Below, one piece after another: positions 46,411-59,498 of a DNA stretch of 64,000 nt. The DNA is from Ascocoryne sarcoides NRRL 50072. Lineage: Eukaryota > Ascomycota > Leotiomycetes > Helotiales > Gelatinodiscaceae. The translations under genes were made by a program, and so were the position numbers. How positions within the stretch are numbered: position 1 is the stretch's first letter; every line of letters begins with the position of its first letter. The DNA is taken from contig KB205944.1 of the NCBI GenBank assembly GCA_000328965.1, positions 1,495,774-1,559,773 on the forward strand, given 5' to 3'. A model generated the notes under the pieces. It was given only the letters and a program-made list of their open reading frames with translations. It was not told where the DNA came from and did no database searches.

Positions 46411-49400
46411 ACTTTAGCTCTAATTACATCTAAAGTATTTTTAAAACTTATTTAAAACTCTTTTAAACTTATTAATAATTTATACTAAAACAATTATAAC
46501 TCCTTTTAAAATCTTTGTAAAAGCTTATTTAACAGCTATACTATTAAAAACGGTTTAATCCTTTATTAAAATCAGCTCTATATTAAATAAAGAATACCTC
46601 TTTATACTAAACTAATTTAAAAGGCTTATAACTAGCTGTTAACCGCTTACTTTAGTAAAGTAAAAACCTACTAACTTTTAGCTCTAAAGTACTACTAGAT
46701 TAAAATAGATATAGATTATAAATAGTATATATATAACTATAGAGCTTACAAATATATATACCTAAGGTAATTAAAAAAGCTAAGTTTATTATATCTTTTA
46801 CTTATCTTAAATTATTTTATATAATATTTTAATATAAACTTTAAAGAGTTTTCTAAAGATTAATATAGCTTTAATAGTATTTTTATAATTATAAACTAAC
46901 TTAGTAAAGCTTTAATAACTATATTATATTATAAGAATATTAATACTAAAAGACTTACTACTCTTTTTATTTAATAGATTTATATATTTAAATATATCTT
47001 AAAAACTATTATATTTAATAAAAGACTTTAATTTATTTTTTCCTTTTAGAAAAAGTTCTATTATATTATAAAAGTTTAAATTAAACTATTTATAGTTTAT
47101 TAAAAAAATTAACAGTTAAACTAAGATTATAAATAAATATATTAATTAAAAGCTTTACTTTTTTATTAACTACTATTAGAATAACTAAAGTAAGTTAATC
47201 TTTATAATTAATAAAGCTTAAATAACCCTTTTATATACTTTTATAAGTATGTTTTTATATTAACTAAAATATAAAATAGATTTAATAACTAGTTAAAACT
47301 AGGAATTTTTAAAAGCTATTACTACTTTAAAAAAGCTTAATTACTAAGATATTAAAAAAGTAATAGAAAAGATAAAAGCTAATTAAGAGTTTACTAAAAC
47401 AAATATAAAGAAAGTTTAAGCTAGAATAGTATAAAGTATAAATCTATACTAAAGCTATATTAATTAAAAGGTAAGTAAAAAGGTTTACTTATTAACTAGA
47501 AACCTTAAGAACTACTAACCTAGTTAAAAGCTAGCTAATTAGTAAAAAAGACCTTTTAAGATTTCAAAGTAGATTAGTAACTCTTATTAACTAGAGCTAT
47601 TAGCTAACTCTAAGATCTATAATATATTCGCTTTTAAGCTATTTTCTAAAGATTTAAAGAACCTTTTACTTATTTAAAAGAATTTAATATTAAAACTTAT
47701 TATTATTAAAAGTTAAAAAAATAAGAACTTAAAAAAGTTTTAGTAGTTTATTTAACTTAAAATATATTAAAATATTAAAGTAATTAAGTTAAATATAATT
47801 TAAATTTAGTTTAATATAATACTTTAAATTTTATTAGTTTTTTATATAAACTTTAAAACTTTTATAAAACTTACTTTAATAAACTAAGTTTATTTTAAAA
47901 ACCTTTTATATAANNNNNNNNNNNNNNNNNNNNNNNNNNNNNNNNNNNNNNNNNNNNNNNNNNNNNNNNNNNNNNNNNNNNNNNNNNNNNNNNNNNNNNN
48001 NNNNNNNNNNNNNNNNNNNNNNNNNNNNNNNNNNNNNNNNNNNNNNNNNNNNNNNNNNNNNNNNNNNNNNNNNNNNNNNNNNNNNNNNNNNNNNNNNNNN
48101 NNNNNNNNNNNNNNNNNNNNNNNNNNNNNNNNNNNNNNNNNNNNNNNNNNNNNNNNNNNNNNNNNNNNNNNNNNNNNNNNNNNNNNNNNNNNNNNNNNNN
48201 NNNNNNNNNNNNNNNNNNNNNNNNNNNNNNNNNNNNNNNNNNNNNNNNNNNNNNNNNNNNNNNNNNNNNNNNNNNNNNNNNNNNNNNNNNNNNNNNNNNN
48301 NNNNNNNNNNNNNNNNNNNNNNNNNNNNNNNNNNNNNNNNNNNATATAATTTAAATTTAGTTTAATATAATACTTTAAATTTTATTAGTTTTTTATATAA
48401 ACTTTAAAACTTTTATAAAACTTACTTTAATAAACTAAGTTTATTTTAAAACCTTTTATATAAATTTAAGCTTAAAAAAATAAAGAGGATAATTATAATT
48501 ACTTAAAAAATAATAGGCTAAAAGTGAAAAAGTAAACTTTTTTATATATTATCTTCTAATTTAAAACACTTAGCTTTATAACTAAAGTTCTTATAAAACA
48601 CTCTACCGGTTTCGCTATAGAAGGCTACTCTTATATAAAGAAATAATTAAAACCTTAGCTGTAAAGAAAGACTAGTCTCTATGAAATAGGGCCTACTTAG
48701 TTATCAGCCCTAAGCTCCCCTAGGTCGACCTCTTAACCCTCCTCTTACTCTATATTATTGTCTTCTTAACTACCCTCCAACTCCTGTCTAACCTTCTCCT
48801 CCTCTAGTCTATACTTAAACGTACTAAAACCGAAAGGGACCTCTTTCTTTGCCTTTTTTAGAGTAGACTCTCCTCTTTTAGATTATTTCCGCTTTTTTAA
48901 AAGCAAGTGACTTAAAGTATCCCTAGCCTTATTTATAGACTAGATAAGGGCCTCTATTCTAAGTTATAACCTCTAAATTAGAGTTAGTATCTTTTTATAT
49001 AAGATTTAATATTAAAACTTATTTAAATATTTTTAGCTTATTTTTTAATTATAACCTCTTACTTTTTTAACTAACTCTAAAGGTGTTAAGTCTCTTTTAC
49101 TAAAGTTATAAGAGCCTTTTTCTTATCCTTTAGCAGTTTTATATTAGTTATAAGTATTATTAAATCTAATTTAATAGTAGTAGCTTAAACTATTATATTA
49201 TTACTAACAGCTTTTAAAAGATTAAACTTAAAGCTATAAAACTAAGAAATCTTAATAAATAAGTATTAAAGCTAAATTAAACTAGATTTAAAACTTATAA
49301 GATTATATAAAATATTTTATTTAATATAATAAAAGTACTTCTTATTTTTTTACTTAAATTTATAAGTATAATTTAGTAATTTCTTTTTTATTTATATATA

Positions 49401-50100
49401 ATAAATATAATAGACTTAGTAAGCTTTTATAAAAGAACTAGTAAATAGTAAAATAAATATTTTATTAATTAAGTAATTATAATTATTACTAAGTTATATT
49501 TAATTAATACTTTAATTTAATTTTTAAATAAAATAAAGAAAATTAAAATAAACTTATAGTTTTTATTTTATATTTAATTAAAAAGAAAGAAAGTTAAAAA
49601 AGATTTATAACTTACTAATATATTAAAAAAATAATAGAAAAGGTTTTACTTATTAATAATAGTAACTTATAATATATTAACTAAATTAACTTTACTTAAC
49701 TATTTTATATTTAACTTATTATTAACTTTACTATTATTATATAATATAATAAAAAGTAACTTTAGCTTTATAAATCAGATATAATTTAAGTTTAAAAGTA
49801 AGTTTTAATTTAAAAGAGAAGTAATATAATAATTAAGATTATAATTACTAAAGATTACTTAACTTAACTAATATATAAAATATTTTATAATATTAATTTT
49901 AAAATAAAAGAAAAAAAAAATATAAAAGAGGTTTAAAAGAGAAGTGAATTATATATATAAAAGATATAGCTACTTTACTCTCTTTTACTTCCTTATACTT
50001 TATTCTTTTTTATATATAAACTTATAAGTTAATATTATTAGCTACTAATATATACTCTTATATGCCCCTTTTGGTGCCCTTATCCTCTTATATTATTATA
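46411..50100 (+). mobile_element. Gypsy A 3' fragment with LTR
   Basis: Matches 21350-24534 of the full copy: pol 3' half, the long post-pol region and a 3' LTR at 49825-50100 ending CTTATATTATTATA. The left border joins copia gag at about 46410. It contains the assembly gap. Frames are broken by stops. The post-pol region at 48650-48880 is the best preserved part. Confidence 0.75.
47914..48343. other. Assembly gap (430 N)
   Basis: A run of 430 unknown bases inside the gypsy A fragment. The 121 bases before it (47793-47913) recur immediately after it (48344-48463) with one A-run length difference, so the contigs probably overlap and the gap may not exist. Confidence 0.9.
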
Positions 50101-51775
50101 TTCTAATCTTAAAATAAATAATTCTTTTTTTATTATAATTTTAACTTTTATTTTAAAAATAGCTATTATCTTACTTATAATATATATTTCTATTTAAAAG
50201 CTTATACTATTAGCTTATAATTTCTACTAATATATAATTTTATAACTTAAAAAATAGTTTTATTTTATAATTTATTATATTTAATACTTTTACCTTTTTC
50301 ATTATTATATTTAAATAATATCTTTTCTCTTTTAAATTACGAATTTATAAGTATACTTTTAATAAAACTGTTGTTAAAACTAAAGCCGCTTTTATTTATG
50401 AGTTAAAATAGTTTAATATTACTAATATTAATATAATGAATTAAAATAGTTTAATATTACTAATATTAATATAATGAATAATAAAGGTTTTATTATTAAT
50501 ATAAAAAGCGATTTTAAACTATACAAAAGTAATAAAACTTAGTTAATAAGTAAAATTGTTTTTAGTAAAAATAATATTAATACTTTTATAACGTTTATAT
50601 TAATAATAGTAATAGTCGCTTAATTTACTTAAAATATTTATATAATTAAGTTTATACTTTTCATATTAGTATTATTTTATAGAAAAGAAAATATGTTATA
50701 AAACATAGTTATTATAATTACAGCTTTTTTATACTTAGTTTTAAAATAAAACAGCTTTTTTATACTTAATTTTAAAATTTTTATATTATATTATTTCAAT
50801 ACTTATACTTATATTTATAACAAATATAAATAAAAAGGAAAAAAAGAAAAAAGAAAAAAGAAAAAAAAATAATTAAAATTAAAAGTAAACTTAAAATAGT
50901 ATTTATTATTATATTATTAATAAATGTTTACACATTTAATAACTATAAAACTTTAACCTTTTAAAATATATTTTCTTTTTACTTATTATATATTTATTTT
51001 TTACTTATATAATAATATTTTTAAGTTATTATTTTAACTCTTAGTTTTTTTATAATAGCTTTCTTTATCCTTTTTATTTTTTCTTTTTAGTTTTAAAAGT
51101 TTTATTACTTTTTTCTCTCTTTTATATTTATACTTATTTTTTAAATACTTTAGTTTTTATTTCTTATCTTTTTTAGTTTTATATATATTTTAATATACTT
51201 TTCATTTTTAAAATTAAACTTTTTTAATTAGTTTTTAAAATATATTTTATAAAATAATATCTTATTAAACTTTTTTAAAAAATAAATACTTTTTAATACT
51301 TTTATACTTATAAATTTAAAAAGACTTAATTACTTATATTTAAATTTAACTTTTATAAATATATTTGTTTTTTAAATTATATTATATAATAAAATAATAT
51401 CTTTTACTTTTATTTTATTAGATTTTAAACTATAAAGTTTATTAAAAGCTTTTACCTTTATTAGTTTTCTTCTTTTTACTTACAATATTATCTTTTATAA
51501 TTTTTTATTTTATAACTTTAATTATATTACTTTTAATATAATTAAGTTTCTTATACTTCTTACTCTTTTTTACTTTAATACCTTTTATATTAACACTTTT
51601 ATTTTAATAAATAAAATTGTTTTTTAGTTATAAACTATAAAAAATAATATTTAATTTATTATTAATTTTATTATATACTTATTTATAAGTAATACTATTA
51701 GTAAGTTAATAACTTAGTTATTATTACCTTTTATTATTATTTTAACTAGTATATTAGTAAGTAGCTTATAGCTTT
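50101..51775. other. Unassigned AT-rich sequence
   Basis: About 1.7 kb without a recognised family. It includes a 38-bp tandem duplication at 50403-50478 (unit TTAAAATAGTTTAATATTAC...). Confidence 0.4.
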
Positions 51776-53276
51776 CACCAGTGGTTGCATTAATTGACGC
51801 GCCACCTAAAAATAGCCGAAAATTACCCCCCCCCCCCTTTTTAAATTTACATTACCACTTTGCTGTTTTAATAGCTTTACTACCTGTTTCTACTAGTAAT
51901 TTATATCGTTTAGATATATTAGAAATACAATCACGTACTTCAGCTAATATAATTTTTACCTATTTGTTTTAAATAACCTCTTTTAATTTATTAAGTAACT
52001 ACTATTCCCTATTTCAGATTCGTTGTTTTAGTATATTCTAATAAGCTTTAATAGGGTTTAAATTAGGGCTTTAGATAGAGTGCTTAAGAAGAGGTATCTA
52101 GTTTACTGTTTTAAGGTCTATAGCTAGCTCTAGTTGTAGCTAATCCTATAGATCCAAAGGATTCTATGCCTTCTTTTTTAAAGCTCTTCCGTAGCTATAA
52201 GAACTGTTATTATCCTCCTGTAGTAGCTAATCTGTACTCTCTTATATACTATATATACGTGCCTCTTATATTACTGTAATATAAACCGGAAGAAGACGTT
52301 CTATATAATACTTTTGAGTTATAGAATTCCCCGTTGGCTTAACTTCAACTGTGTAAAGCTCTATAGCTTCCCACTCACGTACACGCGCTATATACTCTTC
52401 TTCGGATTTGTATTTACATATATAAGGTTTAAGTAGTTGTTTTAGTTTATTAAAAGTAGCCTTTTTATTATAATAAAACTCAAGTTTTTTATATTTACTA
52501 TACTAATTTACTTATTTAATAATATATAATTCTACCTCTTTTAACTCTTCTCTTTCTTAAATATTTTCTAGATTATACTAATAGCTTACCTCTCGAAGAA
52601 TAGTTCTTACTTAAATAGTAGAAGAGTTAATATATACTTTATTAGTAAAGAAGATATAGTTTTAAAAGCTTATAAAAGGCTTGTTTTAATACTTTTTACT
52701 ATATATTACCCGATTGTTCTTATTCTCTTATAAGAGTCTTTTTTAAATATAAGCTATTTTATATTTCTGTCTTTTATATATATACTTTTTTAAAGCTATT
52801 TAAATAGCTCGTTTTTTAACACTAATATTATAAAAAGTAAGTTAAGCCTTATATAATTACATATACTTTAGATTTTGTAATAGATTAACTAACATCTGTG
52901 TAACTTCTTGAATTGTAATCGTAGAATGTTCTAAAGGTTTATAGGCTTACAGACGAGTTCTATAATATATTGGAGAGCCTAAATTAGTACGTTCTTACTT
53001 CTATCAAAGACCTGTTTTTTAGGAAGGGGTGTACTCTATATATAGACACCGTTTTAACTTTCGATAGCTACTACAATCAATTACGTCAAAAAAACGAGTC
53101 CGCGTATTTGTTAAAGCTTCGTAACACTTTTCTGATCGTTTTAGTATACTAAGATAATACCTAGCACGTGTAGAAGTTGTTATAATTACTGTAGAATATG
53201 TTATTATAATCTTAATTTGAGTATTTACACTATCGGCTAATTTTAGGTGGCGCGTCAATTAGCGTAACCACTGGTG
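51776..53276 (-). mobile_element. Tc1/mariner-type DNA transposon, transposase degraded
   Basis: 1501 bp bounded by ~45-bp inverted repeats (CACCAGTGGTT... / ...AACCACTGGTG) with a conserved GACGCGCCACCTAAAA core. The minus strand carries transposase remains. Near 52100-52020 it reads IPLLKHSI-stop-SPNLNPIKAY-stop-NILKQRI. This is the SPDLNPIE..WNILK region holding the third catalytic acid of Tc1/mariner enzymes, with stops at Gln/Trp codons. Upstream, QEDNNSS-like sequence fits the second catalytic Asp region. No TA duplication is evident; TTT flanks both ends. A run of 12 C (51826-51837) beside the left repeat is odd. Confidence 0.8.
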
Positions 53277-53679
53277 TTTACTTTATTATTCTATTAGTTT
53301 TTATATTATATATAAAAATACTAATCTTTTTTATTTTATATAAAGTTATAAACTCGTTTACTAGTTTCTTATTTTCTAACTTCCCATTTATAATTAACTA
53401 GTTAAATAACTTATACTTATATACTAATTTGTTTTAAATAAACTATATAATTAGTTTTAATAATAATATTAATAATATTTTACTTTTTAACTATTTTAAT
53501 AAATTATTTTTAACTATTATTATTATTTTTACTTTATTTTAAAAATATATAAATAATATTTATTTTAACTTTTTATTATACATAAAATAAATAAGTAATA
53601 TAAAACACTTTTAGTTTTAAAACTTTGTTTTAAACTAATATTTTAAATAAGATAAATAATACTTTTTATAAATAATAAA
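53277..53679. other. Unassigned AT-rich sequence
   Basis: About 400 bases, continuous in texture with 50101-51775 once the Tc1 element is removed. No feature seen. Confidence 0.4.
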
Positions 53680-53873
53680 TGTTGGATGGAATCCGACACC
53701 TGTCATGTGACTTGGATCATGTGACTGGTTGACTCATACTAAGTGATTCACTAGGGGGTTGAGGACTAGCCTCAACACCCCTCTTTTTTTCCCTTAGCTT
53801 TCTACCACTCTTACATACTCAATCAATCAAGCTACCACCTTAGATCCCGCACCTTCGACCGTCCCATTTGACA
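53680..53873 (+). repeat. Solo LTR of copia C, target duplication ATAAA
   Basis: 194 bp, TGTTGGATGGAATCCGACAC... to ...CCCATTTGACA, with exact ATAAA at 53675-53679 and 53874-53878. Little mutated compared with surrounding DNA. Confidence 0.9.
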
Positions 53874-55523
53874 ATAAATATTTTATATTAAAAGTATTAA
53901 AATATAATCTTTTTATAAGTTCCTCTTTATATTTTATATTTTAACTTATTATAAAGTTCTTTTAAAATATACTTTTATTTTATAAAGTTATTTATAATTA
54001 ACTTTTAAAGTTAATTTTTAGTTTATTATTATTAAAGCTTTTTATATTTTATTATATATTTTATATATTTCTATTTAAATTAAAAATAGGTTTTTAAAAA
54101 CACATCTTTTAATTATTATAACATTATTAGCTACTTTATAATTTGTTAAAACTTATTAGTTTAAAACTTTTTTAATATTATTACTTTTTTCTTTTTCTCT
54201 TTTAATTTTATATTAGTACTAGTTTAAAACTAAGATTTAATAAGTTATATTATTAAGTTATTTAATTCATTTATAATATAATTATTAATATTTATACTTT
54301 CTTTAATATTATTTAATTAAATACACTTTTATAATAGTTTATTTATAATAATATATTTCTTTTTAAAATACAATAAATGTTAAAGTTAAAGAGCTATATT
54401 TATATTAACTATTTTATAACTAGTATATCTAATAGATTAGTTATATTATAGTTTAATAATATAATTCTATAATTAGTATTTGTTTTTAAAATAAAATATA
54501 TTTTATATAATTAAAACTTAACCTTTTTTAATACTTTTAATATACTTTTATATTCTCTTTTAATAATATTAAATTTTATTTTTACTAGCGTTTAAGTTCT
54601 ACTCTTATATTTATATAAGTACTAGCGCCTATTCTCGTTTAACCATATTAATACTACTTTTTAATTAAAAAAGCTTATATTTATTACTAATATAATCCCT
54701 TTTACTCTTTTTTTATAATTAAGTTTGACTAAGACTAGTACTATTATAAAAGCTATTTTAAGTAATTTATAGTCTTTTACTAATTACATCTCTATTAGAA
54801 TTCCGCTCTCTTTTTAAATAGGTAGTAAATAAGCTTAATTACTTAATTAAACTTTAAAATTTATATTTAAAAGTAAATATAAATACTTAAAAACGCTCTT
54901 ATATTTATAATATTTTTATATAAGTTTTAGTCAAGTATTTTAAGTATTTTAACCTTATTAAATTTATAGCTTTCATTATTATATATATAACCGACGATAT
55001 TAACCTCTTTTATATAAACCTAAAATTTTAAGCTTATTATATAACTTACTTTTTTTAAGTTAGCTAATATTATATTTAACTATTATAAATATTTTAATAT
55101 ATTAAAGAAACTAGTTATAAAAGTAAAGTATAACTTTATATATATAATTACTAATAGATTAATAAAGTTTGAATATATAATATTATAAAAGAAATTAGCT
55201 ATAGCTAATAATCTAGTATATATATTCTAAAAAACTACTAGTAAACACTTGAGATTACTTCTATGTTACTATCTATTATTATAAGCTCTTTTACTCTTAT
55301 ATTATTTAAAAAGAGTATTACTTTTTAAAAAATATACTTTTTTAAAATTTAGTTAATAATATAATAAAACTAAATAATTAACTTTATTATATTGATAAGA
55401 AGTATTATCTGTTTTATAAGCTTTAATAATATTATAAATACTATTATATCTTTTAACTCTTCGTTTAATTTTACTTAATTATATTTTAAAAAAGGTTTAT
55501 TAATAAAAGAACTTTATATTTTA
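53874..55523. other. Unassigned AT-rich sequence
   Basis: About 1.65 kb of decayed sequence; no family recognised by eye. Confidence 0.4.
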
Positions 55524-55723
55524 TGTTGGATGGAATCCGACACCTGTCATGTGACTTGGATCATGTGAGTGGTTGACTCACACTAAGTGATTCACTAGGG
55601 GGTTGAGGACTAGCCTCAACACTCCCTCTTTCTTTCCCTTAGCTTTTTTACCACTCTTAGACCACTCATCAATCAAGCTATCTACTACATTAGATTCCGC
55701 ACCTTAGACCGTCCCGTTTGACA
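55524..55723 (+). repeat. Solo LTR of copia C, target duplication TTTTA
   Basis: 200 bp with the same ends as the previous copies and exact TTTTA at 55519-55523 and 55724-55728. Well preserved. Confidence 0.9.
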
Positions 55724-58700
55724 TTTTATAAAAGCTTTAAAAAACTTATTAATTAAAAGTAATAAGTTTACGTTTTAAATAGTTATATTATTCATTTTTA
55801 TTACTATATTAATTAGTATATATATATTTACTTTTCTTTTTTTTATTAGAAACTAAAAGTTTTAATATAATTTAAACTTAAATTTTAATATTTCTCTTTT
55901 AATACTTTTATAAATCATTTTAATAATAATTTAATGTAGCACTTTTAATACAATAAAACCTAGTTTTTATTATATTTAATTATTTAAATCGTTTAAAAAA
56001 GAGTAACCTCTAGTTTAATTTTATTATAATAACTAAAGTTAAAAGCTAACGCTACTTTTTAATAATATAATATTTCTAGTAGTATAGTTTTCTTTTACTC
56101 AATTAAATTCACTTTTACTATTAAATTACACTTATACTCTTTTATTAATTATACTTTTCTATTAATACTTAAAATTTTTAGTTTAAATTAACTATTATAC
56201 TTTTTAAACTAATAGTTTTTTTTACTTTTCTTAACTGTTTTCTCTTTTTATTTAATATTACTATTTAATACTATATTATTTAAAGAACTCTTATTAATAA
56301 GTTAAACCTTCTTAGCCATACTCTTATATAATATGTATATAAGCTTTACTAGTAAAACGTTTAATAGCTATTAAAACTAGTATTTTATATTAGTATATTT
56401 AATATAACTGTACTTTTATTAAGCTATCTGTTACTAGTAGTACTATTATAAGCGCTACTGTTTTATTTCTCTTACTTAGCTTAAAAAATGGCTACCCTTT
56501 TAGCTTTAATACTTTAATTACTTAAATAGCTTTACTTTAGATTTTAAAACTAACTTAAATAATAAAATAGCTCTAATTTAATTTATTATTTTTACTTATT
56601 TATTTTTTATATTAATTATATTTACTTCTCTTTTTAAAAAGTTTAGTTTTAACTTTATTAAAAACTTTAACTAATTTGCTTAAATTATTTTAATTTTTAT
56701 ATTTAAAATTCTTTTAATAATAGTTCTAATATTAATTTTTATTTTTAAATAATTTTTAACTATTTTATACTTTTTATTTTTTATAGTTTATAACTATACT
56801 TTTTATATACTTCTTTTATTTTTATAACTTCTTTTATTTTTATAACTTCTTTTATTTTATAACTTCTTTTATTTTATAACTTCTTTTATTTTATAACTTC
56901 TTTTATTTTTATAACTTCTTTTATTTTTTATTTTTTATAGATTTATCTTTTTTCTTTTTATATATATAAAGCTTTTAATAATATAAAATACTACTCCTTT
57001 TTCTTTTAATTTTTTATAACTTTTATAAAGTTCTTTTATTAAATAGTTTTATCTTTTTTAATAATAACTTAGTTTGTTTATATTATATTTAAATTAAAAG
57101 TTTTATTTTTAAAACTAAAATAGTTATTACTAGTATTTATTACTTATACTTTTATTAGATTTGGTTTTCTTCTTTTTATTAGTTTTACCTTTTCATTTTT
57201 ACTTTTTACTTTTAAAAGCTATATTAGCTAGTTTATATTTAATACCTTTTTAGATAAGCTTTATTAAATAGTTACTTATATATATAAGCTAAGTATAAAG
57301 CCTTCTTAAGCTTTTTTATATAAATTCTAGTAGTTTATACTATTAGCTACTTTTATATCTAATACTATTTTATAGTTTTTATATATTATATTTTATAATT
57401 ACTTTTATTATAAATAATTTATATAGAAAAAGAAGTATTTACTTTTATACTTTTATACTTTTATAATTAGCTTTTTACTTATAATTTAATAGTAAATACT
57501 ATTTATTATATCTTTTCTAAAGCTTTAATAATTTTAAATAATATAGTTAAGTTTCTAATAGTAAAAGTATAAATTTGTTATATATAAATAGTTATTTTTA
57601 TACTTATTATCATACTTATTATTATACTTTTTAATATAATTAATTACTTTAACTATTATAATTTTTACTCTTATATATAACTATATTAACCCCTTTTCAG
57701 CTATACTTTTTATTTACTTTATTACTTAAATAATACTAATTATATTTACTTTTTATTTTTTATTTTAAACTATACTTATATTTAAGTTAAGTTTAAAATA
57801 TATTAACTACAACTTAAAAAAGCTATTATTATTATCTAATATAAAAAGGCTAGTACCTCTTATATATACTCTTATTTCTTTTATTAAGTTTAAAAAATCT
57901 ACTTCTATATATATAACTCTATTAGTTTTATAAAATACTAATTTTAAAACAGTTTATTTTATTTATTAACTTATTCACTTCTCTTTTTATTATAACTTAG
58001 CTTATTATATTACTAGTACATATAACTAGTAATATTAGCTTTAAATCTTTTATTTAAAACTAAACTCTTTATTAATATATTCTAATATATTAGTAATAAA
58101 CTATTTAATTATTATTTTATAATATTTAATTACTTATTTTATTTTAGTTTTATTAACTATTTTATAATTTTAAAATAACTCTTTTATATATTTTATAAAG
58201 TTAATAATATTTTTTTTTAAAATGAAATACTTTTAAAAAGTTAAGTAATAATATAGCCTCTTTTATTATAAATTACTTAAGTATTATATTATTAAGTGTT
58301 TATATATAACTAATACTAAACTCTTAAAAAAGAGGTATATAATTAACTATAAACTTTTAAAATACTTCTTCTATTTTATTACTTATATAAGTATAGCTAG
58401 CGGTCTAATAGTTTTATATAATAAATGTTATTATTAGCTTTCTTATTTATTAGTTATTAAATACTATTGTTAATAGTTATAAAGTATTAGCTAAAATAAA
58501 TAGAAACTTTAAATAAGAACTATTATATAATAGTAATAAAGTATTTTAAAGCTTTTTATTACTATTAAACTTAAATACTAATATTATAAAAAGTCTTTTT
58601 TAAGTAAGTATTTATAATATTTACGTTTTAATAATTAAAATTAAAAGTATTATTAAACTAAGCTTTTTTAAAAAATTATATTTTAATACTTTTAATTTAA

Positions 58701-58757
58701 ATACTTTTATTACTCTTTTTTTTATTTTTTACTTTATTCTTTTATTTTTGTTAGTAG
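55724..58757. other. Unassigned AT-rich sequence
   Basis: About 3 kb without recognised genes or elements, apart from the minisatellite listed separately. It may be decayed retroelement, but I cannot name it. Confidence 0.4.
56811..56930. repeat. Minisatellite, ~17-18 bp unit, about seven copies
   Basis: Unit TTCTTTTATTTTTATAAC, with or without one T, repeated in tandem about seven times. Unit-length differences are confined to the T run. Confidence 0.85.
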
Positions 58758-59498
58758 TAGACTGGCCGGACCGGACCGTTGCGCTTATATAAGCGGTCCG
58801 GTCTCGATTTTTTAGACCGGACTGTGAAACAGTCTCCAAAAATATTTGGGACTGAATAATATACGGTCCGGTCTCGATTTTTTAGACCAGACTGTGAAAC
58901 GGTCCCCAAAATATTTGAGACCGAATAATATATAGTCTAGTCTCGATTTTTTAGACCGGACTATAAAACAGTCCCCAAAAATATTTAAGACTAGACTATA
59001 TATTATTCGGTCCTAAATATTTCTAAAAGACTATAAGATTATAAAACTGTAGTAATATAATTTATAATTATAATCTATATAAAACTTATATAGTAATTAA
59101 TACTTGAAAATATTAAAAAATTATAGTAACACTTTATAATAACAGAAAAAGGTCTAATTTTTATTATAATAAAAAAACGCTAAGATATAAATTTATATAT
59201 ATATAATACAGTTTAAACTAGACCGGACGGTATATAGTCCGGTCTTAAACGGTCCGGTCCTAAAAACAGTCTCCAAAAATATATATTTGAGACCGGACCG
59301 TTTAGAACTAAACTATATATAGTCTAGTCTTAAAAACGGTCCCCAAAAATATATATTTGAAACCGGACGGTATACGGTCCGGTCTCAAACAGTCTAGTCC
59401 TAAAAACGGTCCCCAAAAAAATTCTAAACGGTCCGGTCTTTTAAACGGTCCCCAAAAAATCCCACGGTCCGCTTCGGACCGGACCGTTGGCCAGTCTA
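58758..59498. mobile_element. hAT-like foldback element, copy 3, with 8-bp target duplication
   Basis: 741 bp, TAGACTGGCCGGACC... to ...CCGTTGGCCAGTCTA, opposite in orientation to copy 2. Exact 8-bp duplication GTTAGTAG at 58750-58757 and 59499-59506, the length typical of hAT transposons. It contains repeated ~70-bp units with AAATATTT cores and GGTCCGGTC arms, and no open frame. It must be mobilised in trans. Confidence 0.85.

Noticed and set aside
51781..51972. 63-codon plus-strand frame beginning in the Tc1 inverted repeat
   Set aside because: It starts in the terminal repeat and runs through a 12-C tract; the transposase reads on the minus strand.
53019..53258. 79-codon minus-strand frame as an intact small gene
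   Set aside because: It begins inside the inverted repeat and is an accidental opening of the degraded Tc1-element frame.
56811..56930. CRISPR-like or telomere-like array
   Set aside because: Short head-to-tail units with no spacers and no TTAGGG; an ordinary minisatellite in a eukaryotic genome.
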